Shown piece by piece: positions 1-11,479 of a stretch of DNA of 64,000 bases (position 1 is its first letter; each line of letters opens with the position of its first letter). Made by a program: the position numbers and the translations under genes. Below the pieces are notes generated by a model. That model did not search any database, was not told where the DNA came from, and saw nothing but the letters and a program-made list of their open reading frames with translations. Source of the stretch: Membranipora membranacea (Eukaryota > Bryozoa > Gymnolaemata > Cheilostomatida > Membraniporidae); the NCBI GenBank assembly GCA_914767715.1, contig OU612075.1:20522001-20586000 (forward strand), in the 5' to 3' direction.

Positions 1-3000
1 GTGCACTCCCCAGCGCTTCCGAATTCATGAAGTCTATAGCTTGTACAACAGGATGCTTATATGCTGCAGAATAAAGTCATATTCAAAAAGCACAACATAA
101 TCAACTATGATCAACTATGAGAAGAAATTTCAATTTCAACTTCAAAGTTCTTTTCCCGGTGCAGACAATCATTCCTGATTTTAACAGGCACGCCATTCAC
201 CCACTCGCATGCAGAAAAATACTCCTTCTGCCTCTTCGAGCGCCTGTACTAAAGACCGCAATCAAACTAAGACAAAAATTTTCATTTAGTTTTGCAAAAA
301 GTTGAAGCAGCCTAAGAAGATATCACTAATGTGGACCCATGGATGTGAAACTATATGCATGTGGAGAAATAGTATTAAGGCACAATATGATGACAGTGTG
401 AGTAATTGAAGAGACCTGGGGCATAACAATGTCATGATCAGGTTTGTTTGTCATACCTTTTCTGTGTAGCTCATAACGCGTAGTGAACATGTTGACAACC
501 TCAGCTCTCTCCTTGTCTCTTACGCACAGCCTCATCTTTTTGGGTGTAGTCTGATCTGTGCTCGCCTGACCCTCAGCTGGATGTTCTCTCTTTTGATTTG
601 CTGGAGGATTTTGGTTGCTAATAGCACAAACTGGAGGCTCATCCTCTTCAAGTACACGCATATGGTGCATGAACCTCTCTGGTATAAAAGCATTCTTGAG
701 ACCTAACAAGTCAAAAACAATCAGTTTGAAAGCTAGAAAAGACCAATAAACTCAGCATGCAATGAGAAAAATTCTATGCTGCCTTGATTTATCACAATCG
801 GGAAGGACTTCTTAGACACATTTTCATCTGTTCAAAGTAACTTATTCAGAGTTAACTGCATTACCAAGGTGGTGACAGTCCCTCATGTAGTAATCCCAAC
901 GATCAACATCCAGACCTGTCCAACCGTCCCGCACAATGTCAATAAGAAACTCCTTCTCATCTCCCCTTCCATGAGGATAATTCTACAATACCAGCCTTAG
1001 AAATAATATTTTTTGTTGACATGCCAATCGGTAAGAGAAAAATAAGCATATTTAGGGAAGCTTATGACAATAACCGATGAGATCGATTGCTGTGACTATA
1101 ATGCTGCAATGGTTGAGGCAAATTTCCTACATTGTATGTAATATATTCCAGCTTAGGCCAAAGGAAGCTGAAGCTAACTATTTAGCTAACTTTATTCTGG
1201 TCATGATTCTAGTTAGCGCTCACCTGTGAATCCTCTCCATCTACTATGTTCAGAATGAAGTTTCTATCCTCCAAAGACAGGCCCCACTCTTTATAAAAGC
1301 ACTTTCTAACAGTTTCGTTATTTTTAAGAATGTAACGTATTATGACATTCGAATATGACTCATGTCTCCAGTTTAATGACGTTTGGGAGGTTGAAGAGGA
1401 AGTCTGAGGCAGTTCTTTGATCACACCCTTGTCAAACGAGTGTGAGAAGGGTCCATGACCAAGATCATGGCAAAGAGCAGCTATCTGCAAGAAGAGGTAA
1501 TTATAGCATTAGTAGGCCAATTGCCTTTCAGTCAACATATAAAAAGACCCCAACTTAGTTTTCCACTCATGCCTAGAATGACTTGCATTGGTTAAATTTG
1601 GCTTTAGTGTCCTGTGTCGGTTTAATATCAGTCTATGTTGATACCATTAAAATGGTCATATCCCTTAGGTACAAAGAATATGAGTGGTGTGGAGTTTTTT
1701 GTTCATTGTTATCAGGAATTTATCTACCCAATTATTTGATATCTGGTAGGTAACATCCAGATAACACCAATCAATTACCAAAGGAAAAGCCGAGTTGTCC
1801 TTCCGGGGGACAACTCTTATATCCTTATCTCGATTTAGAGCTGCGCAAGAGTTGACAAGCTTTGATCTCCATCCCACCCACTCCCCCCCACCCCACCGAA
1901 CAAAGCTTGTCGAGCTAAGTACAACCATAATTAATCAGTTCAAAGTTTGTAGATTGGCTTTGAGATGATCAACACTGGATTCCTCACACAGTTGGTTTGG
2001 ATGCTGTCAAAAACTTGTTGCGATTTAATTGTGTAGACAACTAGATGGCAAAAGTTTAATGCTTTCAATGTTGCTAGATGGTTCAAGGAGTTAACTGGCA
2101 ATGCTTCCGACAGATTAATTTTTTACCTGAACACAGAGCTTGTCTATTTCATTAATGATAAGTTCAGGCTGGTTGGCATGAATTGTCTCAATCATTTTGC
2201 AGGCTAGGTGGTAGACGCCAATGCTATGCTCAAATCTGGTGTGGGTTCCTCCAGGGTACACATAGCTGGTCATCCCGAGCTTAATAAAACACACAGACTA
2301 TCACTAGTAGATATAGTTCAGTACGAGTCATAATTATTAGAAAGGTAGTGATATAATACTTATGATCTGAGGGGTAACAAGTTGCCTTTAACTATCTGTT
2401 ATTTGTATACTTTCAAGCCAACCTCTATAAATAAATATATACCTGAGCAGATTATCTACATGATGGAAAAAAGTGCATTGATTTTCCCTTTAATTATTGC
2501 AGTTTCCAGAATGCTTCGGAAAAAAACTGAATACGGCGGAGAAGATTATATAGGATTCTTTGTACCTGCTTTATGTGACGCAGCCTTTGGAATTGAGGGG
2601 TGTCCATGAAGGCAGCTGCTAACGGATGGAGGCGGATATTACCGTGTACTGGATCGTTGATGTTTTTGTAACAAACACTTTTCCTGATATTCTTCTCGCC
2701 AATGTATTGTTGAAACTCATAGTTTAAAAGTGCCACTGCTTCTCGTTTGAACCCAAGCTGAAAAAATATTTGAACGTATTGAATATTCAGTGCACTGGAT
2801 CAGATTTTCCTTACAGAAATAAGAAACTAGGCGGCATACATACCCTCGTGCGACTCATCTTGTGCAGCAGCCCATGTAGCTCAACCTCTTTCTCATCACT
2901 GTCAACCTATCAGTATCCCCTACATTGTGTAAGGGGTGTTCAAGTTAGCTACCTGAATGAGGAGGAAAGATAACCCACAACACCCAGAACAGCCCTGCCA

Positions 3001-3650
3001 TTCAGCGACCCACTATGGTATTGGAATGTGAATGGCCATCGAGGTGTTTGAACGTTGCATGTGTTGCTGGCTCGCTATTGTTACTCGGCCATCAATTACC
3101 CTCAAAACAAAGTTTTAGGTTTTCACCTCAAAGTCATGCTGCCTTTAAAAAACCCAAAATAAATCATAACCTAAATACATAATCTGCATGGTTTTCATAT
3201 TGGAATTTGAAGCTAATAACAAGTAATCACAAAGGCTGCCTCAAAACTTCATTGGCTAGTTCCTTCAAAAGTATATGATGTTGTGCTTAACCAAAATATT
3301 GATACCAAATTGAAAACTGTCTTGTGTGTACCAGAACAGTACAATGTTATATATGGAATTGATGGAAACTAGCTAGGCAAGTAGAGAGACAAAATATACA
3401 TTAGAGTATTGTTAAAGGTGGTCTCTTTGCACCGGTTTACTATTACCTCATTTAGAAGTATCTTATTCACCAGTAGGAGCTTTTTGTCAACCATATGTAC
3501 AGGAGGTGCATTTGCATCTTCATCTTCCTTCATGTTTCTTCTCCCACCAAGAAGTTTTTTGAGTTTACGAAACGCCTCAGGGGAAGATCCATCTGTCGCC
3601 TTATATTTCTCTGCTAACCTTTCGAGCAGAGGTTCTTCCTGGTTTGCCAT
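1..3650 (-). CDS. SAMHD1-like: SAMHD1-like HD-domain dNTP triphosphohydrolase, 3' end beyond the left edge
   Basis: Exons in transcript order: 3650-3447, 2906-2844, 2757-2566, 2279-2127, 1484-1224, 982-865, 702-457, 63-1. All join with GT-AG sites and agreeing phases, giving at least about 430 codons. The family cleaves dNTPs to deoxynucleosides plus triphosphate. Visible signatures are [69 protein letters not shown] and RLCVRDKE...[12 protein letters not shown]. These include the metal-binding His, His-Asp and later Asp of the HD site. The start ([16 protein letters not shown]) lies in a charged 68-codon exon with no recognisable SAM domain. The seventh exon has a hydrophilic insert of about 35 residues ([11 protein letters not shown]... 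TPKKM) between [14 protein letters not shown] and RLCVRDKE, possibly a linker or nuclear-localisation patch. Family identity is very secure; orthology with vertebrate SAMHD1 is inferred. Confidence 0.93.
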
Positions 3651-4171
3651 GACTCGAGATGTAGTCTGTTAATATCTAAATTATTTGCATAAAGCTTGAA
3701 AATTGAGTAAAATATTCGAATCTACCATAGTGACACAGAATCGCTTCCACTCTCTGACTTTTTAGCATCTAGTCAACCCAATACCTCTGTCTCAAGGTGT
3801 TTATTGTGGGCTGCCTGTGATAACTATACACCATATAAACTTAATTAGGCTATTCATTTCTTTCTTCGGTTAGATGCTTTGAGATTAAATCTGGCAGGTT
3901 CAAGAAATAGTTGATATTGCAAAAAAATAGTGACAATAACCAATGGACAAGCTAGGGTGAAAGGCCTACCGAACAAAAATCATTGCAGCCTAAATAAGTT
4001 GTAATATTTTATAGATAAAATATGTTCTCGACTTAGGGGATCAAACAAGCAATGCTTCACTGTAAACTTACTTGATGAATGGTTATGAGTTGCCGTTGTT
4101 TAAATTTACATGCATCAGTTCAGGATTATAGCCGGTTAGCAAAATGGCATCACTATCGACAATCGATTGCC
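3651..4171. other. Upstream region of the SAMHD1-like gene, no gene seen
   Basis: AT-rich sequence upstream of the minus-strand start codon at 3650. It presumably holds the promoter and 5' UTR, but I see no convincing motif and no open frame of note. Confidence 0.4.
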
Positions 4172-4547
4172 TTTAAAGGGCAACCAAGGTTTCGCAGCAA
4201 TGCATTAGTGGGTAGTAAATAATGTGCTAGGCAGCATCAGATTTGTGCATGACACGGTGCAAAACTCAAATTAGTTGCTGACTCTAAGCTGGGCAAAACT
4301 TCAGTTTAGGGGAGGTTCCAAGACATTGCTGTAATAATGATAGACCACAGGCTAAATAATAACAGGAACAGGAAACTGCTCTGTGGTATTCTATTTTTGC
4401 TGAGTTTGAGTACCTGATTGATGAATTGCTTCACAAGAATTCTGGCTGAATAATCACCCGAATTAGACTTTTTCTTTGTCCCTATGCAGAAGGTGCAATC
4501 TGCTATCATTCGATGAGAACTTGTTTGAAACCTTGGTTGCCCTTTAA
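4172..4547 (-). mobile_element. MITE copy A, TTAA target duplication
   Basis: Non-coding element of about 368 bp (4176-4543). Its perfect terminal inverted repeat is AGGGCAACCAAGGTTTC at the left, matched in reverse complement at the right. TTAA lies directly outside both ends (4172-4175, 4544-4547). TTAA duplication with short inverted repeats is typical of piggyBac- and Kolobok-mobilised MITEs. Related copies lie at 6177-6531 and 40310-40665. Confidence 0.88.
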
Positions 4548-6172
4548 GTGTGAATGGACCATAACAAAAACCATCAAAAGATTAGCTGTTCATAGCTAAT
4601 CATTCTAAAAAGAAATCAATGGTTCTTATAGCTGCTGTTAGCATTCATTCGATGCCATGAGTACAATCAGGTACATTGAATAAAAAATTTACAATACATA
4701 AAACCAGATATAGTATAAACTGTGCCGATTCCAGCAGGACTTTTACAATGAAAAAAAAAGACGGAAACAATAGCGTAACAATTTTTCCAAGGCTTTTATT
4801 ATCCAATCTGAACAATCATCCACTGAAGAGAACAGGTTGCTTGCAAATTCCACCTCTGTCGTGGAAAAGTTATGGAAAAGTTACATTTATGGAAAAATAA
4901 CCCATTGTCTGTGCAGGGAAAGCCGGGAAAGCATCAAAACAAGAAATGTTTTTATTTGAACCAGGGATTATATTATGTAGTGCTACTACATCAGCTGTAC
5001 ATGCTAAATACTTGGGCTAATCCCGGACTATGCGTACATGCTTAGCCTCATCGTTGTTCTGTAATTGATAGGTTCCAAAAACTACCTGACTGAAGTTCCT
5101 GATTGCGCTCATAACGACACTGTTAAAGCTTGTATTTTTGTATACAAATGTTATGTAGCTGTAGCCTTCAACTTAACTCAACTCAAATCAACTTAAACAA
5201 AAACTCAAGGTTGTCGAAGCCCATTGTAAACGAAGAAAACAATACAGAAAAAAAAGCCAATAAGTCAGCTGTTTGGTTGATTAGATGGCTTTGTGACTAA
5301 AAAACAATTATCAGCCATTGTTGTAAATTGTGTTGTGCAGGGTGAGAATCAATGCTGACTTACTTATATTTGTCCTGCTTTAATCGAAGGCAAATATTCA
5401 CATTAGAATTATGTTATGGATATGACTATATATAATATGATCATAATATGTGCATAAGCAAGTAACATGTGGAAAAAATTACTATTTTGTTTACTTCCAC
5501 TTAGCAAAAATTTTGAGCCTGATAATGAATACCCACTCATATCAAGGAGAAGGAGAGCAAGCCAAATGTGCACTCCGGTAGTTGTGTTCAATGACAGTTC
5601 ATTGATGCATGGGATAGGCCTTCTCATTCAAGCAAGGCGAGAAAGGACTTTATTCATATAAATTATGTGAAGCCAATGGCATTGATATCAACAAGTTCCT
5701 TTAAGACAAAAGTCTGAAATCAATTTCTTGTGGTTACTTTTTTCAACATTCATTGTTCATTGATCTAATGTAAAAGAAATTGATTCCGTTTTTATTTTAT
5801 ATTGTGACATTAATTATTTTAATCAATCCACTCGCTTTCTTTTTGATTGTATGGATATTCTTTTGTTGCACATTAAGTTTGTTCTGGAGTGGAGCCAAGG
5901 TCATTCCTCATGAGATCTATACCACTATGAGCAAAGTGTCAGGTATTGCTACTTTGTGAGATTACACCACAATATCCTGTGCTCAGTACTGCTATTGCCT
6001 ATCGTGCAACATGGTACATTTCCTAGAACAAGTATAACCTACATTTCTTGATCAGAAAATGCTTCTTTGTACACATTAATATGAAAACCTTTTTGTTGAT
6101 TTTTTTTTGCTGCTATGACAACATATGATTAGATGTTCCTGCAGCATCAATATTCATCGATAAACAGGCAGC
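4548..6172. other. Non-coding stretch, nothing recognised
   Basis: AT-rich sequence between two MITE copies. Only short chance frames are present and I see no splice-compatible exon series, RNA gene or repeat array. Confidence 0.4.
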
Positions 6173-6531
6173 TTAAAGGGCAACCAAGGTTTCAAACAAC
6201 TTCTCATTGATCAAAAGCAGATTTCACCTTCTGCATAGGGAAAATGACAAAATCTAATTTGGATGATTATTCAGCCAGAATTCTTAAGAAACATTTCATT
6301 CATCAGGTACTCAAACTTAGCTAAAATAGAATACCACAGAGCAGTTTCCTGTTCCTGTTATTATTTAGCCTGTACTCTATCACTATTAAGGCAATGTCTT
6401 GGAACCTCCCCTAAACTGAAGTGTTACCCAGCTTAGAGTCAGCAAATACACTGAGTTTTGCACCGCGTCATGCACAAAGCTGATGCTGCCTAGCACATTC
6501 TTTACTGCCCATCAATGCATTGCTGTGAAAC
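6173..6531 (+). mobile_element. MITE copy B, right end lost
   Basis: Same family as the element at 4176-4543, in opposite orientation. It starts with TTAA then AGGGCAACCAAGGTTTC at 6177. The body is recognisable (CTGCATAGGG, AACAGGAAACTGC-type blocks) to the AATGCATTGCTGTGAAAC stretch near 6531, where the right terminal repeat and second TTAA are missing. A truncated, older copy. Confidence 0.8.
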
Positions 6532-7049
6532 TTATGTTCTTCATTGCGTTTATCATTGCAATCAAGCATAAGAGAAGATAATCTCCATTTGATGCTAGAA
6601 TCAAATGTATAACAAAACTAAACAGGAATAGCATCTCTAAACACACACTGATCAATTGAGATCTCTGAGTTCTATGAGTACAATCACAAGGAATTCTGTG
6701 TGACCATAACGAGTTCAATTTTACAAATTAGGGTTGGGTACATGTTAAGTATACAACCAGATATAGACATGATAATGGTGTAGTATCGATCTCAGTGTGA
6801 TGTGATCTAAACAAGCAAATATTACGCAAAGTTATAATTTTAATAAAAAATATTATCTACCTGCTCAATAGAATTGCTGAAGCAGTGCTATTATAGATCA
6901 TGATTTGCCTCAATGCTGTGCTGTGTCCATGATCAACAATTTCCGATCAAATGCTAACTGTCGGTAGTTCCTGATTATGCGCATAGCAAGGCTGCTTAAG
7001 TTTTTAATGCTGGCATACAAAAATGATTTGTGCAATTCATTGACCAGCT

Positions 7050-7510
7050 TGAACTGAAAACTGAAGGCATGTAATAACAAAGCAATAATGACACCCTTGA
7101 ATAATTATCCTATTACTCAAACATAAGCAAATACTCAAGGCTGCCAATTAGTGCCAGGGCTTGTGTAAACAAATAAAAAATGAAGTACCGATAATGTTAA
7201 ATTATTGCGCTGTTTATTTATTCATAAGCTTTGCTTCACTTCTAAAAAAAGAAAGTTATAGCGTTCAATAATTCCTTTCATGTGCTGGATTTCATTGACC
7301 AGCTATTATATGCTTTGAACTGAAAACTAAAGGCATGTAATAACAAAGCAATAATGACACCCTTGAATAATTATCCTATTACCCAAACATAAGCAAATAC
7401 TCAAGGCTGCCAATTAGTGCCAGGGCTTGTGTAAACAAATAAAAAATGAAGTACCAATAATGTTAAATTATTGCGCTGTTTATTTATTCATAAGCTTTGC
7501 TTCACTTCTG
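7050..7510 (+). repeat. Partial tandem duplication, offset about 267 bp
   Basis: About 195 bp beginning TTGAACTGAAAACT at 7050 reappears almost unchanged at 7317. Both copies carry the same AAAGCAATAATGACACCC block and end in CATAAGCTTTGCTTCACTTCT. Only one copy is present in the partner arm near 25.3-25.5 kb, so the duplication is probably specific to this arm. Confidence 0.85.
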
Positions 7511-7689
7511 AAAAAAGAGTGCTGGATTTCTCACGAACTTGGTCTAAATATCATATTACAGCCATGCCAATGCACTAATGTATTGAGGAGGGCTGATTTT
7601 GAGTTTTAAGGCTTTTGCTCTAAAAGAGGGTTGCATTGGGTCCTTAATGAGCTTCTGCCCTGTCATGTTCAATGAAGGCGACCCAAGCG

Positions 7690-7703
7690 GGGGGGGGGGG
7701 GGG
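7690..7703. repeat. Poly-G run
   Basis: An uninterrupted run of about 14 or more G residues beside the GGCGACCCAAG motif. At the equivalent place in the inverted partner (near 25009) the sequence reads CCCCCCCGGCCCC, so the run length is unstable between copies. Confidence 0.7.
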
Positions 7704-7879
7704 TCATGGGAGTTTGGGTACATTGGAGAAATTTTACCAGACAAAGTGAAAAATTAGAATACCTCATATCTATGAATTGTGCCATGGCCAGTCAATGATT
7801 TCAGCAACTTAGTAAATTCAAATAAAAACTAGAAACGGTAAAAATATTTGCAAGCAAATATAGAGGTATACAACCAATA

Positions 7880-10257
7880 TTCTTGCATATCGAGGTCATG
7901 TGACATGATGATGTCATAAGATTCGGTATATGCCAAAACCCCCTTATCGTAAGTTTTAACTCAATAGCATGATAAGAACTGCTAATCGGCAGCAATTTAT
8001 TGTTTGTGGTGGCCATGTTGGATATCGGGTCATGTGACATTAAAATTGATGATGTCATAAGGCTCGGTATAGGTCAAAACCCCCATATTTCAAGTTTTAA
8101 CTCAATCGCATGATAAGAACTGTCAATCAGCAGCAATTACCTGTCAATGGCGGCCATATAGGATTTCGGGTCATGTGACATTAAAATTGACGATTTGGTA
8201 TATGTCCAAACCTCAATATCCCAAGCTTAAACTCATTCGCATGATAAGAGCTGTTAATCGGCAGCAATTTACTGTTTGTGGCGGCCATATTGGATTTCGG
8301 GTCATGTGATATGAAAATCGTTGAATTCATAAGATTCGGTATATGTCATAACCCATATTTCCCAAGTTTTAACTCAATCGCATGATAAGAACTGCTAATC
8401 GGTAGCAATTTACTGTTTATGGCGGCCATTTTGGATCCCGAGGTCATGTGACAATAAACCTGATGATGTCATAAGATTCGGTATGTCTCATCACCCCCAT
8501 ATCCCAAGTTTTAACTCAATCGTATGATAAGAACTGTTTATTGGCAGCAATTAACTGTTTATGGCGGCCATATTGGATATCGGGTCATGTGACATTAAAA
8601 TGAATGATGTCATAAGATTTGTTATACGACCAAACTCGCAGATCCCAAATTACAACTCAATCGCATGATTTGTTCTCAAGATATCATTAATAATAACGGC
8701 AAAACGTCCTCCACTTATTAGTGTAATTAGCATATATTACATAACAATTTAAAAATTCATTTCGTAATTTCTCATCTAGACATATGGAACTATGTTGTGA
8801 CTAAATAACATCCAATTCTGCCTATTAGTTCTTGACTTATAGAAGCTAGAAAAGTGTTGCAATAATAACTAGAAACGGTAAAAATATTTGCCAGCAAATA
8901 TGAAGTCATACAACCGACCATAATGATTTTCAAGTTCATGTGACATCAAAATTGATGACATTATAAGATTCGGTATATGTGAAAACCCCCTTATCCCAAG
9001 TTTTAACTCAATCGCATGATAAGAACTGTTGATCGGCAGCCACTTCCTGTTAATGGCGGCCATTTTGTATTTCGGGTCATGTGACATGAAAATTGATGAT
9101 GTCATAAGATTCAGTATATGTCACAACCCCCATATCCAAAGTTTTAACTCAATCGCATGATAAGAACTGTTAATCGGCAGCCACTTCCTGTTTATGGCGA
9201 CCATTTTGTATTCGGGTCATTTGACATGAAAATTGATGATGTCATAAGATTCGGTATATGCCATAACCCCCACATCCAAAGTTTTAACTCAATCGCATGA
9301 TAAGAACTGTTAATCGGCAGCCACTTCCTGTTTATGGCGGCCATTTTGGATATCGGGTCATGTGACCTTAAAATTAATGGTGTCATAAGATTCGGTATAT
9401 GTCAAAACCCCCATATCCCAAGTTTTAACTCAATCGCATGCTAAGAACTGTTAATCGGCAGCCACTTCCTGTTTATGGCGGCCATTTTAGATATTGGGTC
9501 ATTTGACATTGAAATTGATGATGTCATAAGATTCGGTATAGGTCAAAACCCCCAAATCCCAAGTTTTAACTTAATCGCATGTTAAGAACTGTTTATCGGC
9601 AGCCACTTCCTGTTTTTGGCGGCCATTTTGGATATCGGGTCATGTGACATTAAAAATGACAATGTCATAAGATTCAGTATATGCCATAACCCATATATCT
9701 TAAGTTTCAACTCAATCGCATGATTTGTTCTCAAGATATCACCAAAAGAAAATCGAAAAACCATCCTCCACTAATTAATGTAATTAGTAAATATTACATA
9801 TCATTTCAAAATTTCGTTTTGCAATTTCTCATCTTGACGTATGGGACTATGTTGTGACCATATATCATCGAATTCTGCCAAGTAGTTCTTGACATATAGC
9901 AGAATGAAATTGGGTAAAAACGTTAAAAAAGGCAAAACCTCCTTCACTAATTAGTGTAATTAGCAAGTATTACATACCATTTTAAAAATTCATTTTGCAA
10001 TTTCTCATCTAAACATATGGAGCTATGTTATGACCAAGTAACAGCAAATTCTGCCTGGTAGTTCTTGACTTGTAAAAGCTACAAAAAGTGTTGTGAGACG
10101 AATAATAATAATGACTAGAAACGGTAATAATATACGGAGCAAATATGAAGTCATACTACCGACCATGTAGATTTTCAAGGTCATGTGACATCAAGTTTGA
10201 TGATGTCATCAAATTCGGCACATGTCATAACCCCCAAATCCAAAGTTTTAACTCAAT
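7880..10257. repeat. Satellite of about 141 bp, first block
   Basis: Diverged tandem units with a period near 141 bp. The marker GGGTCATGTGAC occurs at about 8027, 8168, 8299, 8440, 8582 and again from 9076 to about 9637 at the same spacing. Each unit carries TGGCGGCCAT, GGGTCATGTGACAT, GATGTCATAAGATTCGG and AAGTTTTAACTCAATCGCAT. A non-satellite segment at about 8650-8880, repeated near 9760-10080, interrupts the array. Because 141 is a multiple of three, minus-strand frames stay open over one or two units (MSHDPISKMAA, NSSYHAIELKL). I regard these frames as by-products of the repeat, not genes. Confidence 0.85.
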
Positions 10258-10726
10258 GGTAATACACCTGTAATTAGGTTAAAGTCAACTTGTTGCACCC
10301 ATCCTCCAAAATAAAATGACTAGTATGCTGAAGACAAATCAGGACTCAGGCAAGTTGATAGTACTGCAGTCAGTAATACTGAGGCATAAAAATGTTGCCT
10401 GTTGTATTTGCATTTGAAATTTTGGTGATTTGAGGTTTTAAATAATTTTAGCAAAATCAATTTGGGGCGCTTTATGCAGACAAGTCAGTTGAGGCAAAAT
10501 TGGCTGGAAAACCTGTAAAAATGCACTTGCTCCGTTTGATTGAGCGCCAAAAAAATTTGACAACCGTTTTTCTTTCAACACTCTCAAGTATGTCAGAGCA
10601 GAAGCAGACCATCGTTTCGAGTGGTCTGGTTAAAGAATTGAAAGAAGCGGAAGCAGGCTTTTGGAGGTGAGAAGTCAACATAATTTGCATGTAAAGCAAT
10701 GGGGAAATAAATAGAGGTGTTGGACC
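10258..10726 (+). repeat. Terminal direct repeat, left copy (469 bp)
   Basis: Begins GGTAATACACCT and ends AGGTGTTGGACC. It is nearly identical to 14111-14579 and has the same length. The 12-base ends are inverted relative to each other (GGTNNNACACCT), so the 469-bp piece could itself be a small non-autonomous element. Confidence 0.9.
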
Positions 10727-10761
10727 TAATAGTGGCATTAGCAGACAATCAGCTGATACAA

Positions 10762-11163
10762 ATGAATGATAAACAAAACAAACAAAACAAACAAATGTCT
10801 TCTTGGCCACCTTATACTTTGTGGCACAGCAAGTTGATGGCACGAGTGCAGGCTTCTGCCTCTGGGGGTTGTTTGGTGTGGACTGGTGGCACATCATCCA
10901 GGGGTTATGGTATGATGAGGGTTGAATGGAGTGATGGGGAGAGTAGGGTGCTGGGTGTGCATAGGGTAAGGATGATGTGTTCCCTCCGCACCACACAGCT
11001 TCCAGTTGGCTACGAGGCCTCGCACTTGTGTCACAACAAGCTGTGCCTTTCGGTCCACCACCTGAGCCTAGAGCCAAACTGGGTAAATATGCAGCGCAGG
11101 AGGTGCTCTCATGACAGCAAGTGCAGTGGCCATGCTGCTGGCTACCCGAACTGCTTGATTTAA
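10762..11163 (+). CDS. HNH/His-Me-finger endonuclease with zinc-binding loop
   Basis: About 133 codons from the ATG at 10762 (a second ATG lies at 10795). The protein resembles the zinc-binding-loop region of I-PpoI-like His-Me-finger homing endonucleases. It has CLVWTGG, SRGYG, a VHR strand, then ASHLCHNKLCLSVHHLSL and the closing cluster CSHDSKCSGHAAGYPNCL. This spacing of Cys and His fits two zinc sites around a catalytic His-Asn pair. The family makes double-strand DNA cuts; it is also common in animal genomes, where its role is largely uncharacterised. The gene lies inside the transposon-like unit, converging on the transposase gene. No intron is needed. The N-terminus is a low-complexity Asn/Lys/Gln stretch. 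The domain is secure; the biological role is inferred. Confidence 0.85.
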   Translation: MNDKQNKQNKQMSSWPPYTLWHSKLMARVQASASGGCLVWTGGTSSRGYGMMRVEWSDGESRVLGVHRVRMMCSLRTTQLPVGYEASHLCHNKLCLSVHHLSLEPNWVNMQRRRCSHDSKCSGHAAGYPNCLI

Positions 11164-11202
11164 TAATTATCACTACTATCAGGTACTGTACTGTATTCAC
11201 TC

Positions 11203-11229
11203 ATCTGCTGCCCCCCCCCCCCCCCCCCC
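11203..11229. repeat. Poly-C run between the two transposon genes
   Basis: About 20 consecutive C residues just after the HNH stop codon. Homopolymer length here is prone to sequencing error but affects no frame. Confidence 0.7.
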
Positions 11230-11479
11230 ATCTGATTTGGTGTTTGCTTTCTCATATAATAAATTATCTGGCTATAATCCCTCATTGCACACACACTCTC
11301 ACATATGGGTTTTGTAATGAAGACCCCGCTTGCATGTATTATCATTACTCATTCCTGCCCAGACATGTCCAGACATGTTTACTGCTTATTTCATATATTC
11401 ATATGTTACTGTGTGACGTTGTGTAGCATTGTATTGTATGATAGAACATTGTGTGTATGTAAAGAAAAAAACAAGATGT

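Larger units (their letters stand above)
6781..8869 (-). repeat. Left arm of an inverted duplication (partner 24305-25756)
   Basis: Read on the minus strand, this stretch follows 24305-25756: the same AGCATTTGATC...GTTGATCATGGACACAGC block, the same TTAATTTTAATAA region, the same satellite units and the same AAGTGTTGCAATAATAA edge. The arm at 6781 ends within what is, in the partner, the first visible exon of the channel gene. It includes the splice acceptor plus about 26 exon bases (GATCGATACTA), then diverges. The left arm is longer because it holds more satellite units. Confidence 0.85.

Noticed and set aside
10472-11200. 242-codon minus-strand frame opposite the HNH gene
   Set aside because: It runs antisense across the HNH gene and into the direct repeat. 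The HNH frame has clear domain motifs; this one has none.
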